NCBI GenBank assembly: GCA_005883445.1
Contig: VAZL01000091.1
Coordinates: forward strand, 1-7,764
Length of the DNA: 7,764 nucleotides
Direction of reading: 5' to 3'
From: Alphaproteobacteria bacterium
GTDB lineage: Bacteria > Pseudomonadota > Alphaproteobacteria > Rhizobiales > Xanthobacteraceae
Part shown: positions 1 to 7,750 of the stretch, in pieces
How positions within the stretch are numbered: the first letter of the stretch is position 1
Layout of the letters: each line of letters opens with the position of its first letter
Position numbers and translations under genes: made by a program
The notes under the pieces: generated by a model
What the model saw: the letters and a program-made list of their open reading frames with translations, nothing else
Database searches by the model: none
What the model was told of the DNA's origin: nothing

Positions 1-644
1 TGAAAGCGGGCGATGGCGTGCTGGTATTCAACGGCCGCGACGGCGAATGGCGGGGCACGCTCGCGAGCGCCGGAAAACGCCGGCTCGCGCTCGCCATCGG
101 CACGCGCACCCGGCCCCAGACCGCCGCGCTTGACCTGCATTATCTGTTCGCTCCGCTCAAGCACGCGCGCCTCGACTACATGGTGCAGAAGGCGGTCGAG
201 ATGGGCGCTTCCCGCCTGCAGCCGGTCCTCACCCGGCATGCTCAGGTCACCCGCGTCAACCTTGAGCGCATGCGTGCAAACGCCATCGAGGCCGCCGAGC
301 AGTGCGGCATCGTGACGCTGCCCGAAATCCGCGCGCCGCTGACGCTCGAGCGGCTGATCGCGGCATTCGATCCCGACCGCCTGCTCGTCTTCTGCGACGA
401 GGAGGCGGAGGTGAAGGACCCGGTGGCCGCGCTCTCGCAGGCACGCGATGCTCGCGGTGGCAGGCCGCTCGCGCTCGCCGTCCTCATCGGCCCCGAGGGG
501 GGCTTCGCGGCGGACGAACGCGCCGCGCTCCTGGAATTGCCGAACGCGGTGCGGCTTGCGCTCGGGCCGCGCCTTCTGCGCGCCGATACCGCCGCGGTCG
601 CGGCGCTCGCGCTGGTGGGGGCGGTGCTCGGGGATTGGCGCTAG
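1..644 (+). CDS. rsmE: 16S rRNA (uracil-1498-N3)-methyltransferase RsmE, 5' end missing
   Basis: This is the C-terminal part of RsmE, the SPOUT-class enzyme that uses S-adenosylmethionine to methylate N3 of U1498 in 16S rRNA within the 30S subunit. The reading frame is already open at the left edge (first whole codon at base 3, reading KAGDGVLVFNGRDG), so the true start lies upstream; the internal GTG at 18 is not a credible start. About 214 residues are present and the family usually has about 240-250, so roughly the first 30-40 residues of the N-terminal PUA-like domain are missing. The signature SPOUT motifs are intact: LIGPEGGF at about 483-506 and LGPRLLRADTAAVAALAL at about 561-614, which form the knotted cofactor site. 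The stop is TAG at 642-644. The gap to hisZ is 116 bases, so shared transcription is possible but not shown. Identification is from family motifs and is firm. Confidence 0.93.
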   Translation, partial: KAGDGVLVFNGRDGEWRGTLASAGKRRLALAIGTRTRPQTAALDLHYLFAPLKHARLDYMVQKAVEMGASRLQPVLTRHAQVTRVNLERMRANAIEAAEQCGIVTLPEIRAPLTLERLIAAFDPDRLLVFCDEEAEVKDPVAALSQARDARGGRPLALAVLIGPEGGFAADERAALLELPNAVRLALGPRLLRADTAAVAALALVGAVLGDWR

Positions 645-760
645 GTGCCCGAAAACCGGCCCGGGACCGGCGTTAAGCGCGCCCGCGGTTTGGGATCGAA
701 TTCACCCCCCAAGCATGCTAAAGCGCCGCCGCCACCGCCTGAACCGACTGCGGCCGCGCC

Positions 761-1903
761 ATGACGAGCGCCAGAACACTGCCGACGACCACCACGCCCG
801 ACGCGCTCATCGCGTCGTTCGAGCGCGCGGGCTATGCGCGGGTGGCGCCGGCGATTCTGCAGCCGGCGGAGCCGTTCCTCGACCTCTCCGGCGAGGACAT
901 CCGCAAGCGCATGTATCTCACCACCGATCCGCAGGGGCGCGAACTGTGCCTGCGCCCCGACCTCACCATTCCAGTCGCGCGCGACTATCTCGCCTCGCCC
1001 GCGGCCGGCAAGCCGCGGGGCTTTTGCTATCTCGGTCCGGTGTTCCGGCATCGCGCCGAGGGCGGCGGCGAATTCCTGCAGGCCGGCATCGAATCCTTCG
1101 CCCGGCCGGATACGGCGGCGGCGGATGCCGAAATGCTGGCGCTCGGGCTCGACGCGACCGCGCATTACGGCCTGGGCGCACCCGACATCCGCACGGGTGA
1201 CGTGGCGCTGTTTTGCGCCCTGGTCGCGGCACTCGATCTCGCGCCCGCCTGGAAGCGGCGCTTGATCAAGGACTTCAACCACAAGACATCGCTGGCGCAG
1301 GATCTCGATCGGCTCACCATCGGCGCTTCGCACGCGCGCTCGGAATATCAAGGCGTGCTCGCTGCGCTCGCCGGCTCCGACCCCAAGGGGGCGCACGCGC
1401 TCGTCACCGATCTTTTGTCGATTGCGGGCATCACCGCGGTCGGCGGCCGCTCGGTGGGCGAGATCGCCGACCATTTCCTCGAGCAGGCGGCGCTCGGCGC
1501 GCAGACCTCGCTGCCGCGAGAAACGCGCGCGCTGATCGAAAAATTCCTCGCCATCACCGGCGATCCGCACGAGGCAGCGGCCAAGTTGCGCGCGTTTGCG
1601 CGCGAGGGCAAGATCGCGCTCGACGGCGCGCTCGACGCCTTCGAGAGCCGCACCGCCTGTCTCGCCGCGCGCGGCGTCGACGTCGCCCGCATCCGCTTCT
1701 CGACCGCCTTCGGGCGCGGCCTCGACTATTACACCGGGTTCGTCTTCGAACTGCACGACCCGCTCGCGCGCGCGCTCGGCCCGCTGGTCGCTGGCGGCCG
1801 CTATGACGGGCTACTTACGCGGCTCGGCAGCGCCAGCGCCATTGCCGCGGTCGGCTTTGCGGTGTGGATCGAGCGGCTCGCGGCGCTGCGGAGCGCATCA
1901 TGA
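761..1903 (+). CDS. hisZ: ATP phosphoribosyltransferase regulatory subunit HisZ
   Basis: HisZ is a catalytically inactive paralogue of the histidyl-tRNA synthetase core. It pairs with HisG to give active ATP phosphoribosyltransferase, the first step of histidine biosynthesis, in the cytoplasm. The 380-residue product shows the class II synthetase-like core: RPDLTIPVARDY at about residue 65, the motif-2-like FCYLGPVFRHR followed by EFLQAGIESF, FGRGLDYYTGFVFEL at about 317, and GGRYDGLL at about 345. It ends soon after, without the anticodon-binding domain of true HisS; this and the adjacent hisG make HisZ the better call. The ATG at 761 gives a usual family length, though no good Shine-Dalgarno precedes it. 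The stop overlaps the hisG start (ATGA at 1900-1903), indicating translational coupling and fixed subunit ratio. No hisS gene lies beside it in this window. Confidence 0.93.
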   Translation: MTSARTLPTTTTPDALIASFERAGYARVAPAILQPAEPFLDLSGEDIRKRMYLTTDPQGRELCLRPDLTIPVARDYLASPAAGKPRGFCYLGPVFRHRAEGGGEFLQAGIESFARPDTAAADAEMLALGLDATAHYGLGAPDIRTGDVALFCALVAALDLAPAWKRRLIKDFNHKTSLAQDLDRLTIGASHARSEYQGVLAALAGSDPKGAHALVTDLLSIAGITAVGGRSVGEIADHFLEQAALGAQTSLPRETRALIEKFLAITGDPHEAAAKLRAFAREGKIALDGALDAFESRTACLAARGVDVARIRFSTAFGRGLDYYTGFVFELHDPLARALGPLVAGGRYDGLLTRLGSASAIAAVGFAVWIERLAALRSAS

Positions 1904-2883
1904 GCGCGACACTTGTCGTCGCCGTGCCGGCGAAAGGCCGGTTGCAGGCGAACATGGAAGCGTTCTTTGCGCGCGTCGGACTCGAGCTGGTCAAGCCGCG
2001 CGGCGTGCGCGACTACCGCGGCACGATCGCCAACCTCCCCGGCGTCGAGGTGGCGTATCTCTCGGCCGCCGAAGTGGTGGATCTCCTGGCGCAGGGTGCG
2101 GTGCATCTCGGCATCACCGGCGAAGACCTCGTGCGCGAAAAAATACCCGACGCGGATCGGCGCGTCGTCTTCGTCGACGCGCTGGGCTTCGGCCACGCCA
2201 ACGTGGCGGTGGCCGTGCCGCAGGCGTGGATCGACGTGCACAGCATGGCTGATCTCGACGATGTCGCGATCGCGTTCCGCCTCAAGCACGAGCGCAAGAT
2301 GCGCGTCGCGACCAAATACGTGAACCTCACGCGCGATTTCTTTTCCAGCCACGGCGTCACCGACTACCGCATCGTGGAAAGCTCTGGCGCGACCGAGGCC
2401 GCGCCGGCGGCCGGTACCGCCGAACTCATCGTCGACATCACGACCACGGGAGCAACGCTCGCCGCCAATGGGCTGAAGGTGATCGACGACGGGGTGATCC
2501 TGCGCTCGCAAGCGAACCTGATCGCGGCGCGCGTGGGCAATTGGGGCGCTGCCGCGCGCGCGACCGCGCGCAGCGTGCTCGATCGCATCGCGGCACAGAC
2601 GCACGCGCGCGCGTTCCGCGAGGTGCGTACCCGATTTGCCCGCTGCGACGACGCGCTCATCGCCGAGGCTAAGCAACGCTTCGGGGTCGAGACGCCGTTT
2701 GGCGGGCCGACCTCCTCAGGCATGCTCACGCTGCATTGCCCGCCGACGCACGTCCATGCACTGGCGACGCTGTTGCGGGACAACGGCGCCGAGAACGTCG
2801 TCGTCGCCGATCTCGGCTACGTCTTTTCTCGCGCCGACCCGCTTTACGCCAAGCTCGAAGCGGGGCTTGGACCGCCGTCATGA
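1900..2883 (+). CDS. hisG: ATP phosphoribosyltransferase catalytic subunit HisG, long form
   Basis: HisG condenses ATP with PRPP to give phosphoribosyl-ATP, the committed and usually histidine-inhibited step of histidine biosynthesis. The ATG at 1900 is chosen because it overlaps the hisZ stop (ATGA) and has GGAG at 1890-1893, six bases upstream; it gives 327 residues. The N-terminus AVPAKGRLQANMEAFF and the PRPP-binding loop DITTTGATLAANG (about residues 179-191) are typical. Short HisG proteins that depend on HisZ usually have about 200-230 residues. This one continues for about 100 more, ending in GMLTLHCPPTHVHALATLL and VVVADLGYVFSRADPLYAKLE, which looks like the C-terminal regulatory (ACT-like) part of long HisG. 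As I recall, Bradyrhizobium-type bacteria have HisG of similar length, so this is probably lineage-typical. No obvious terminator follows; the next gene converges 58 bases away. Confidence 0.94.
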   Translation: MSATLVVAVPAKGRLQANMEAFFARVGLELVKPRGVRDYRGTIANLPGVEVAYLSAAEVVDLLAQGAVHLGITGEDLVREKIPDADRRVVFVDALGFGHANVAVAVPQAWIDVHSMADLDDVAIAFRLKHERKMRVATKYVNLTRDFFSSHGVTDYRIVESSGATEAAPAAGTAELIVDITTTGATLAANGLKVIDDGVILRSQANLIAARVGNWGAAARATARSVLDRIAAQTHARAFREVRTRFARCDDALIAEAKQRFGVETPFGGPTSSGMLTLHCPPTHVHALATLLRDNGAENVVVADLGYVFSRADPLYAKLEAGLGPPS

Positions 2884-2941
2884 CGGCGCACGCCGACGTT
2901 CGCGTCTCGAGCGTCGACCGCGTCGCGATCGTCGCCTTCTG

Positions 2942-4140
<1,199 letters not shown>

Positions 4141-4147
4141 AGGCCGT

Positions 4148-4151
4148 CTCC
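4148..4151 (-). promoter_or_regulatory. Ribosome binding site of the threonine synthase-like gene
   Basis: On the minus strand GGAG lies seven bases before the ATG at 4140. It supports that start over the upstream in-frame extension of the same open frame, which overlaps gtrA and has no family resemblance. Confidence 0.6.
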
Positions 4152-4186
4152 GACGCCAGTGTGGCAAGCAGGGACTGCTCCGCCCG

Positions 4187-4657
4187 TCATTTCGCTGACC
4201 GCTCCGCCCGGGGTTCGCGCGTCCTGAACACGACGAAATGCGAGAGCGAAAAATTGACCGCAAAGCTCGCTGCGATCGCCAGAAGTTTCGCCACCGGGAC
4301 CGGCAGCCAACGCGACGCCACCACCAGGACCGTCGTGTTGGCAATGACCCCGACAACGCCGGATGCCACGAAGGCGCCGTAAGCGCGCCAGCGCAGCTGC
4401 CGCCCGGACTCGGCCGCAAAGGTGATGAAGCAGTTCATCACGTAGGAGCCGGACACCGCCACGAGCCAGGCCAGCACGTTGGCGGGGATCAACGGCAGCT
4501 GGATAAGGTAATAGGCGGAGAGGAACACGCTGTAATCGATGAGCGTGTTGACCACGCCGACCATGGCGAAGCTCGCCGCCTTGAGCGTAACCGCGCGCTC
4601 GTGCCAGGCCTGGGCAAGGCGGCGTTGTAGGCGATCGAGGGGCGCGGGTAGCCTCAT
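4187..4657 (-). CDS. GtrA-family small membrane protein (putative lipid-linked sugar flippase)
   Basis: This 156-residue protein belongs to the GtrA-like family (PF04138): inner-membrane proteins with four helices, several of which are thought to flip polyprenyl-phosphate-linked sugars to the periplasm. Hydrophobic segments are seen at about residues 28-50, 57-80, 92-114 and 119-144. Family landmarks are FAMVGVVNTLIDYSVF in helix 1, N60 and SYVMNCFITF at the end of helix 2, and NFSLSHFVVF in helix 4. The N-terminus is basic and the C-terminal tail is short and charged, consistent with both ends cytoplasmic. The ATG at 4657 gives normal family length; the ribosome site is weak (GGGG about 10 bases upstream). 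It is transcribed divergently from the GT2 gene across about 120 bases, and precedes the threonine synthase remnant on the same strand. GtrA and GT2 genes are commonly adjacent, so I infer they act together. The transported sugar is unknown. Confidence 0.88.
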   Translation of the reverse strand: MRLPAPLDRLQRRLAQAWHERAVTLKAASFAMVGVVNTLIDYSVFLSAYYLIQLPLIPANVLAWLVAVSGSYVMNCFITFAAESGRQLRWRAYGAFVASGVVGVIANTTVLVVASRWLPVPVAKLLAIAASFAVNFSLSHFVVFRTREPRAERSAK

Positions 4658-4714
4658 GGCGGGCCCCGCTTAGCACGTCCGGACCCCCACGGCTCCCCCC
4701 ATGCCGGCCGCGGC

Positions 4715-4743
4715 GCGACAGCAGCCCATGCTTGGGCTATAAC
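4715..4743 (+). promoter_or_regulatory. Candidate sigma-70-type promoter for the GT2 gene
   Basis: GCGACA at 4715-4720 (four of six matches to the TTGACA consensus) and TATAAC at 4738-4743 (five of six to TATAAT) are separated by exactly 17 bases. Transcription would begin near 4750, about 30 bases before the ATG at 4780. This would exclude the TTG at 4732 as a start codon. It is a prediction from spacing and consensus only. Confidence 0.42.
4723..4738. promoter_or_regulatory. 16-bp inverted repeat in the promoter spacer, possible operator
   Basis: AGCCCA-TGCT-TGGGCT is a perfect 6-bp inverted repeat around a 4-base spacer. It fills the space between the candidate -35 and -10 elements of the GT2 gene, in the divergent region shared with gtrA. 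A dimeric regulator bound here would block RNA polymerase, so an operator is a reasonable inference. A short RNA hairpin is the alternative, but the site would lie upstream of the predicted transcript start. No known consensus is recognised. Confidence 0.35.
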
Positions 4744-4779
4744 CCGTCCGCGGCGGGGAAGGGTCGAAAGGCGCGGTCG

Positions 4780-5841
4780 ATGGCAGGCGATGCGATGACC
4801 CGAGCCGGCGGCGCTGGCGCTCCTGCGCGGCCACGCGGCAGGGCGGAGGCCGGGCTTTCGATCGTGGTTCCGCTGTTCAACGAGGCCAACAATCTCGCGA
4901 CCCTTCACGCCCGCGTCCTCGAAGTCGCGCGCACGCTCAAGGCGCAGCGCGGCCTTGCGACCGAGGCGGTCTATGTCGACGACGGCAGCCGCGATGCCAC
5001 GCTCGCCGCCGCGCGCGAACTTCCAGCGGAGAGCCTCGACATCCAGGTCATCTCCCTCTCGCGTAATTTCGGCAAGGAGGCGGCGCTTCTCGCCGGCCTC
5101 GATCATTCCCGGCTGGGCGCGGTGCTGTTCATGGACGGCGATGGGCAGCATCCGCCGGCGCTGGTGGAGAAGCTCGTGGGCTATTGGCTCGACGACGGCT
5201 ACGACGTCGTCTACACCGCCAAGGCGCATCGCGCGAGTGAGCCGTGGCTGCGCCGTCTCGGCGTGAAGACGTTCTACGCCCTGATCAACTGGGGCGCGCG
5301 GCAAAAAATCCCCGAGGATGCGGGCGACTTCCGCCTCTTGTCGCCGCGCGCCGCCGCGGCGCTCAAGCAGCTGCCCGAGCGCAACCGGTTCTTCAAGGGG
5401 CTCGCGAGCTGGATCGGATTCCGTCAGATCCGGGTCGACTACGAGCCGGCGGAGCGCATCCACGGCCGCACGACGTGGAACCTGTATTCGCTGATCGGGC
5501 TCTCGATCGAAGGGCTGACCTCGTTCTCGGTCGCGCCGCTGCGCCTCGCGAGCCTGCTCGGTCTCCTGCTCGCGGCCGCGGCATTCATCTTCGGCGTGCA
5601 AATCCTGCTCGAGACCTTCGTCTTCGGCGAGTCGGTCCCGGGCTATCCCTCGGTGATCGTGGGCTTGATGGTGCTCGGCGGCGTACAGCTGATCATGATC
5701 GGGATCATGGGGGAATATATCGGTAAGATCCTGTCCGAGCTCAAAGCGCGCCCGGTCTATTTCGTGGCCGAGCACACGCTCAAGACGGCCGAGAACGCGG
5801 ACGCCATCGGCGGTCCGCCGGCGCGCTCGGCCGCGGAATGA
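4780..5841 (+). CDS. Family 2 glycosyltransferase, polyprenyl-phosphate sugar transferase type
   Basis: This protein resembles GtrB/ArnC/dolichol-phosphate-mannose-synthase-type enzymes, which transfer a sugar from a nucleotide donor to a polyprenyl phosphate on the cytoplasmic face of the inner membrane. Numbered from the ATG at 4780 (353 residues), the GT-A domain begins with SIVVPLFNEANNL (27-39), then DDGSRD (67-72) and the DGDGQHPPALV metal and donor site (D119 on). RFFKGLASWIGF and the RTTWN motif (about 230-234) precede two hydrophobic segments at about 255-282 and 291-316, as in the two-helix GtrB class. The start at 4780 has AAAGG about 10 bases upstream and lies after the predicted promoter; ATG at 4795 is also possible, TTG at 4732 unlikely. 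Divergent gtrA suggests a matching flippase and the downstream ChbG-like gene suggests the sugar is N-acetylated. Donor specificity cannot be read from the sequence. Confidence 0.9.
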   Translation: MAGDAMTRAGGAGAPARPRGRAEAGLSIVVPLFNEANNLATLHARVLEVARTLKAQRGLATEAVYVDDGSRDATLAAARELPAESLDIQVISLSRNFGKEAALLAGLDHSRLGAVLFMDGDGQHPPALVEKLVGYWLDDGYDVVYTAKAHRASEPWLRRLGVKTFYALINWGARQKIPEDAGDFRLLSPRAAAALKQLPERNRFFKGLASWIGFRQIRVDYEPAERIHGRTTWNLYSLIGLSIEGLTSFSVAPLRLASLLGLLLAAAAFIFGVQILLETFVFGESVPGYPSVIVGLMVLGGVQLIMIGIMGEYIGKILSELKARPVYFVAEHTLKTAENADAIGGPPARSAAE

Positions 5842-5889
5842 ACGCCGTCGAGACGAAAATTCATCGGCCTTCGCCTGCATAAGACGACC

Positions 5890-5932
5890 AACGCCGCTAG
5901 GATGCTTGCGGGGACTGCAACGCGGTGGCGTT
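5890..5932 (+). other. Two-tier inverted repeat between the GT2 and deacetylase genes
   Basis: The 120-base gap between the two genes contains AACGCCGCT (5890-5898), able to pair with GGTGGCGTT (5924-5932) over nine positions including two G-U pairs. Inside it, TTGC (5906-5909) pairs with GCAA (5917-5920) around a 7-base loop. No T-run follows, so it is not an ordinary intrinsic terminator. It could be a leader or processing structure; chance pairing in GC-rich DNA is a real alternative. Confidence 0.25.
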
Positions 5933-5961
5933 CACGGCCGATGCGAGAATGGGGTTGACGC

Positions 5962-6843
5962 GTGGATGCAAAGAACACGGGCGGCTTGGACGCGGCCGCG
6001 ATGGGGGGCTCGCAACGCCGGCGCATCTGGCTGTGCGCCGACGACTTCGGCATTTCCCCTGCCGTCAATACCGCCATCCGCGATCTCGTGGTGCGCCGAC
6101 GCCTCAATGCCACCTCCGCCATGGTGGTGGCGCCGAGCTTTCACCGCACAGAAGCAAGCGCGCTCGATGCGCTCAACGCTGCGGCGCCGCGGGTGGCGAT
6201 CGGCCTGCATGTTACGCTCACCGCCCCCTTTCGGCCGTTGAGCAAGAGCTTCAAGCCCCTCAGAGAGGGCGCCTTCCCGCCGCTCGCGGCGATGGCGGGC
6301 CGCGCCCTGATGCACCAGCTCGAACCCGACGCGTTGGCGGCGGAAATCACCCGCCAGCTCGCGTCCTTCATCGATAGCTTCGGGCGCGCTCCGGACTTCG
6401 TCGACGGCCATCACCACATTCATCTGTTCCCCCAGATCAGCGATGCCCTACTCGCCGTCGTGGCAAGGACCGCGCCCAATGCGTGGCTGCGCCAATGCGG
6501 GCGGGTCGTGCCGCTCGCGCAAAGATTTGCCGACCGCAAGGGGCTGGTGCTCGACATCTTGAGCTACCGCTTCCGCTCCCGCGCCGCGGCGCTGGGGCTA
6601 CACACCAATCCGGCCTTCGCCGGCACCTACGAATTCGACGATGCGGCCGATTTCGCGGCGCTGTTCCCGCGCTTCCTCGACCGTCTGCCCGACGGCAGCG
6701 TGGTCATGTGTCATCCCGGCTTCGTCGACGCAGAATTGCAGCGCCTCGATCCCCTGACGACGCTGCGAGAGAAGGAATATGCCTTCTTCGCCGGCGATGA
6801 CTTTCCGGCCGTGCTGGCGCGCCACGGCGTGGCCTTGGCGTGA
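5962..6843 (+). CDS. ChbG/YdjC (HpnK-like) family carbohydrate deacetylase
   Basis: Members of the YdjC/ChbG family (PF04794) are metal-dependent deacetylases acting on N-acetylated sugars, from chitooligosaccharides (ChbG) to lipid-linked N-acetylhexosamine (NaxD). Numbered from GTG at 5962 (293 residues), the expected catalytic set is visible: the aspartate pair in CADDFG (D27, D28), H83 in IGLHVTL, DGHHHIHLFP (D148, H150-H152, H154), and CHPGF with H251 near the end. No signal peptide is seen, so it is probably cytoplasmic. The start is unsettled: GTG at 5962 has GGGG about 7 bases upstream; ATG at 6001 would give 280 residues beginning MGGSQRRR and is closer to the conserved core. It lies 120 bases after the GT2 gene on the same strand and fits a role in deacetylating that enzyme's lipid-linked product. 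HpnK of hopanoid synthesis is in the same family, but no hpn genes are present here. Confidence 0.88.
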   Translation: MDAKNTGGLDAAAMGGSQRRRIWLCADDFGISPAVNTAIRDLVVRRRLNATSAMVVAPSFHRTEASALDALNAAAPRVAIGLHVTLTAPFRPLSKSFKPLREGAFPPLAAMAGRALMHQLEPDALAAEITRQLASFIDSFGRAPDFVDGHHHIHLFPQISDALLAVVARTAPNAWLRQCGRVVPLAQRFADRKGLVLDILSYRFRSRAAALGLHTNPAFAGTYEFDDAADFAALFPRFLDRLPDGSVVMCHPGFVDAELQRLDPLTTLREKEYAFFAGDDFPAVLARHGVALA

Positions 6844-6879
6844 TCGCCGCCCGTTTCTCCATCCCATTGGTCAAGCGAG

Positions 6880-6908
6880 AAAAAAGCCACTGAAACGTTT
6901 TTGTGGCT
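6880..6908 (-). terminator. Intrinsic terminator facing left (minus strand)
   Basis: On the minus strand AGCCAC, a 12-base loop, and GTGGCT form a 6-bp perfect stem (6908-6903 with 6890-6885). It is followed directly by five T residues (complement of A at 6880-6884), with one more T inside the stem end. This is the layout of a Rho-independent terminator for leftward transcription. On the plus strand the same stem has no T-run after it. No minus-strand gene is evident upstream in the window, so it is unclear what it terminates. The stem is short and the loop long, which lowers confidence. Confidence 0.45.
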
Positions 6909-6963
6909 ACCGGTCATTCCGCTTTCATGGGCATTTGCCTACATGACTGTCGTCGCGGGGAGG

Positions 6964-6970
6964 AAGGAGG
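6964..6970 (+). promoter_or_regulatory. Strong Shine-Dalgarno of the DUF2076 gene
   Basis: AAGGAGG ends six bases before the ATG at 6977. It is the best ribosome binding site in the window, fixes the start codon, and suggests efficient translation. Confidence 0.8.
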
Positions 6971-6976
6971 CGACCA

Positions 6977-7750
6977 ATGACCCCAGAGGAACGCAATCTC
7001 GTCATCGAACTGTTCGACCGCCTGGCCACGTTGGAGGATGCTCAGCGTGATCCGGAGGCCGAACGGCTGATCAGGGATGGCCTGCGGCAGGCGCCCAACG
7101 CCCTGTACGCGTTGGTCCAGACCGTGCTGGTGCAAGACGAAGTCCTCAAACGGGCCGATGCCCGTATTCGTGAGCTCGAGAGCGCTTCTGCAGCCGAGGC
7201 AGCGCCGCGCGATCAGAGCTTCCTCGGCGGAGTACGCGAGAGCGTCTTCGGCAAGCGCGAGGGCCGCGGCTCGGTGCCCTCGGTGCGACCGGACGAGGCT
7301 GCACCCATGTCGCCCGCCTGGCATACCGCAGCCCAGCCCATGCAGCCGATGCCCGCCGGCTCGGTGGGAGCGCCCCCGGCGCCGGGCGGCTCGTTTCTCG
7401 GCACCGCCGCCGCGGCCGCCGCCGGCATGATCGGCGGCTCGCTGCTGCTCAGCGGCATTCGCTCCATGATGGGTCACCAACAGGGGGCGCATGCGGCGTT
7501 CGATCCGGCGTCGGGCGCGAGCGGATCGTCCCCTTGGGGCGGCGGGCCTGCCGCCGGCGGCGAACTCTCCCGTCAGGCCGGCGTCGACGATGTCGGACGG
7601 ACGTCATCGTCCGGCGACGACACCGGCAGCCGCCGATCTGGCCTGCTCGACGAAGGCCGCAGCGAGGATGTGCAAGACGATCAGGATGCGGATGACCTCG
7701 ACGACGACTTCGGCTTCGATGACGGCGGCGACGACGGCAGTGATCCGTGA
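6977..7750 (+). CDS. DUF2076 domain-containing protein with acidic C-terminal tail
   Basis: The 257-residue product matches the DUF2076 pattern (PF09849), whose function is not established. The N-terminus MTPEERNLVIELFDRLATLEDAQRDPEAERLI and NALYALVQTVLVQDEVLKRADARIRELE is predicted to form two helices ending in a short coiled coil (about residues 1-72). A DQSFLGGVRESVFG segment follows at about 78, then a Pro/Ala/Met-rich linker. A Gly/Ala-rich hydrophobic stretch (GSFLGTAAAAAAGMIGGSLLLSGI, about 137-160) could insert in a membrane or mediate self-association. From about residue 200 the chain is Ser/Gly/Asp-rich and the last 35 residues are mostly Asp and Gly. No cleavable signal peptide is visible. 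It is preceded by 133 non-coding bases, so it is probably transcribed alone. Nothing in the context links it to the sugar genes. Confidence 0.85.
   Translation: MTPEERNLVIELFDRLATLEDAQRDPEAERLIRDGLRQAPNALYALVQTVLVQDEVLKRADARIRELESASAAEAAPRDQSFLGGVRESVFGKREGRGSVPSVRPDEAAPMSPAWHTAAQPMQPMPAGSVGAPPAPGGSFLGTAAAAAAGMIGGSLLLSGIRSMMGHQQGAHAAFDPASGASGSSPWGGGPAAGGELSRQAGVDDVGRTSSSGDDTGSRRSGLLDEGRSEDVQDDQDADDLDDDFGFDDGGDDGSDP

Noticed and set aside
645..760. Promoter or terminator between rsmE and hisZ
   Set aside because: There are several GC-rich self-complementary bits (CCGG repeats near 655-670) and a TTGGGA at 690-695, but no -10 at acceptable spacing and no stem followed by a T-run.
641..1756. 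Long minus-strand open frame of 371 codons opposite hisZ
   Set aside because: It is the antisense shadow of hisZ in GC-rich DNA; it shows no recognisable domain while the plus strand reads as a clear HisZ.
1801..2676. Minus-strand open frame of 291 codons opposite hisG
   Set aside because: Shadow of hisG with low-complexity Arg/Ala/His-rich content and no family motif.
2895..2906. GACG-TTCG-CGTC mini-hairpin between hisG and the converging gene
   Set aside because: The stem is only 4 bp with no T-run on either strand, so it does not qualify as a terminator.
4732..4779. TTG start at 4732 giving a 369-residue GT2
   Set aside because: The TTG overlaps the inverted repeat and lies upstream of the predicted transcription start, and the added residues are basic and unlike the family; the ATG at 4780 has a better context.
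4654..5880. Minus-strand open frame of 408 codons opposite the GT2 gene
   Set aside because: Antisense to an intact GT2 with all motifs; composition is Arg/Glu-rich as expected for a reversed GC-rich gene.
7586..7611. 7-bp inverted repeat GACGATG/CATCGTC
   Set aside because: It lies inside the DUF2076 coding region in Asp/Ser-rich sequence where GAC and TC-rich codons generate such pairing by chance; no T-run follows.
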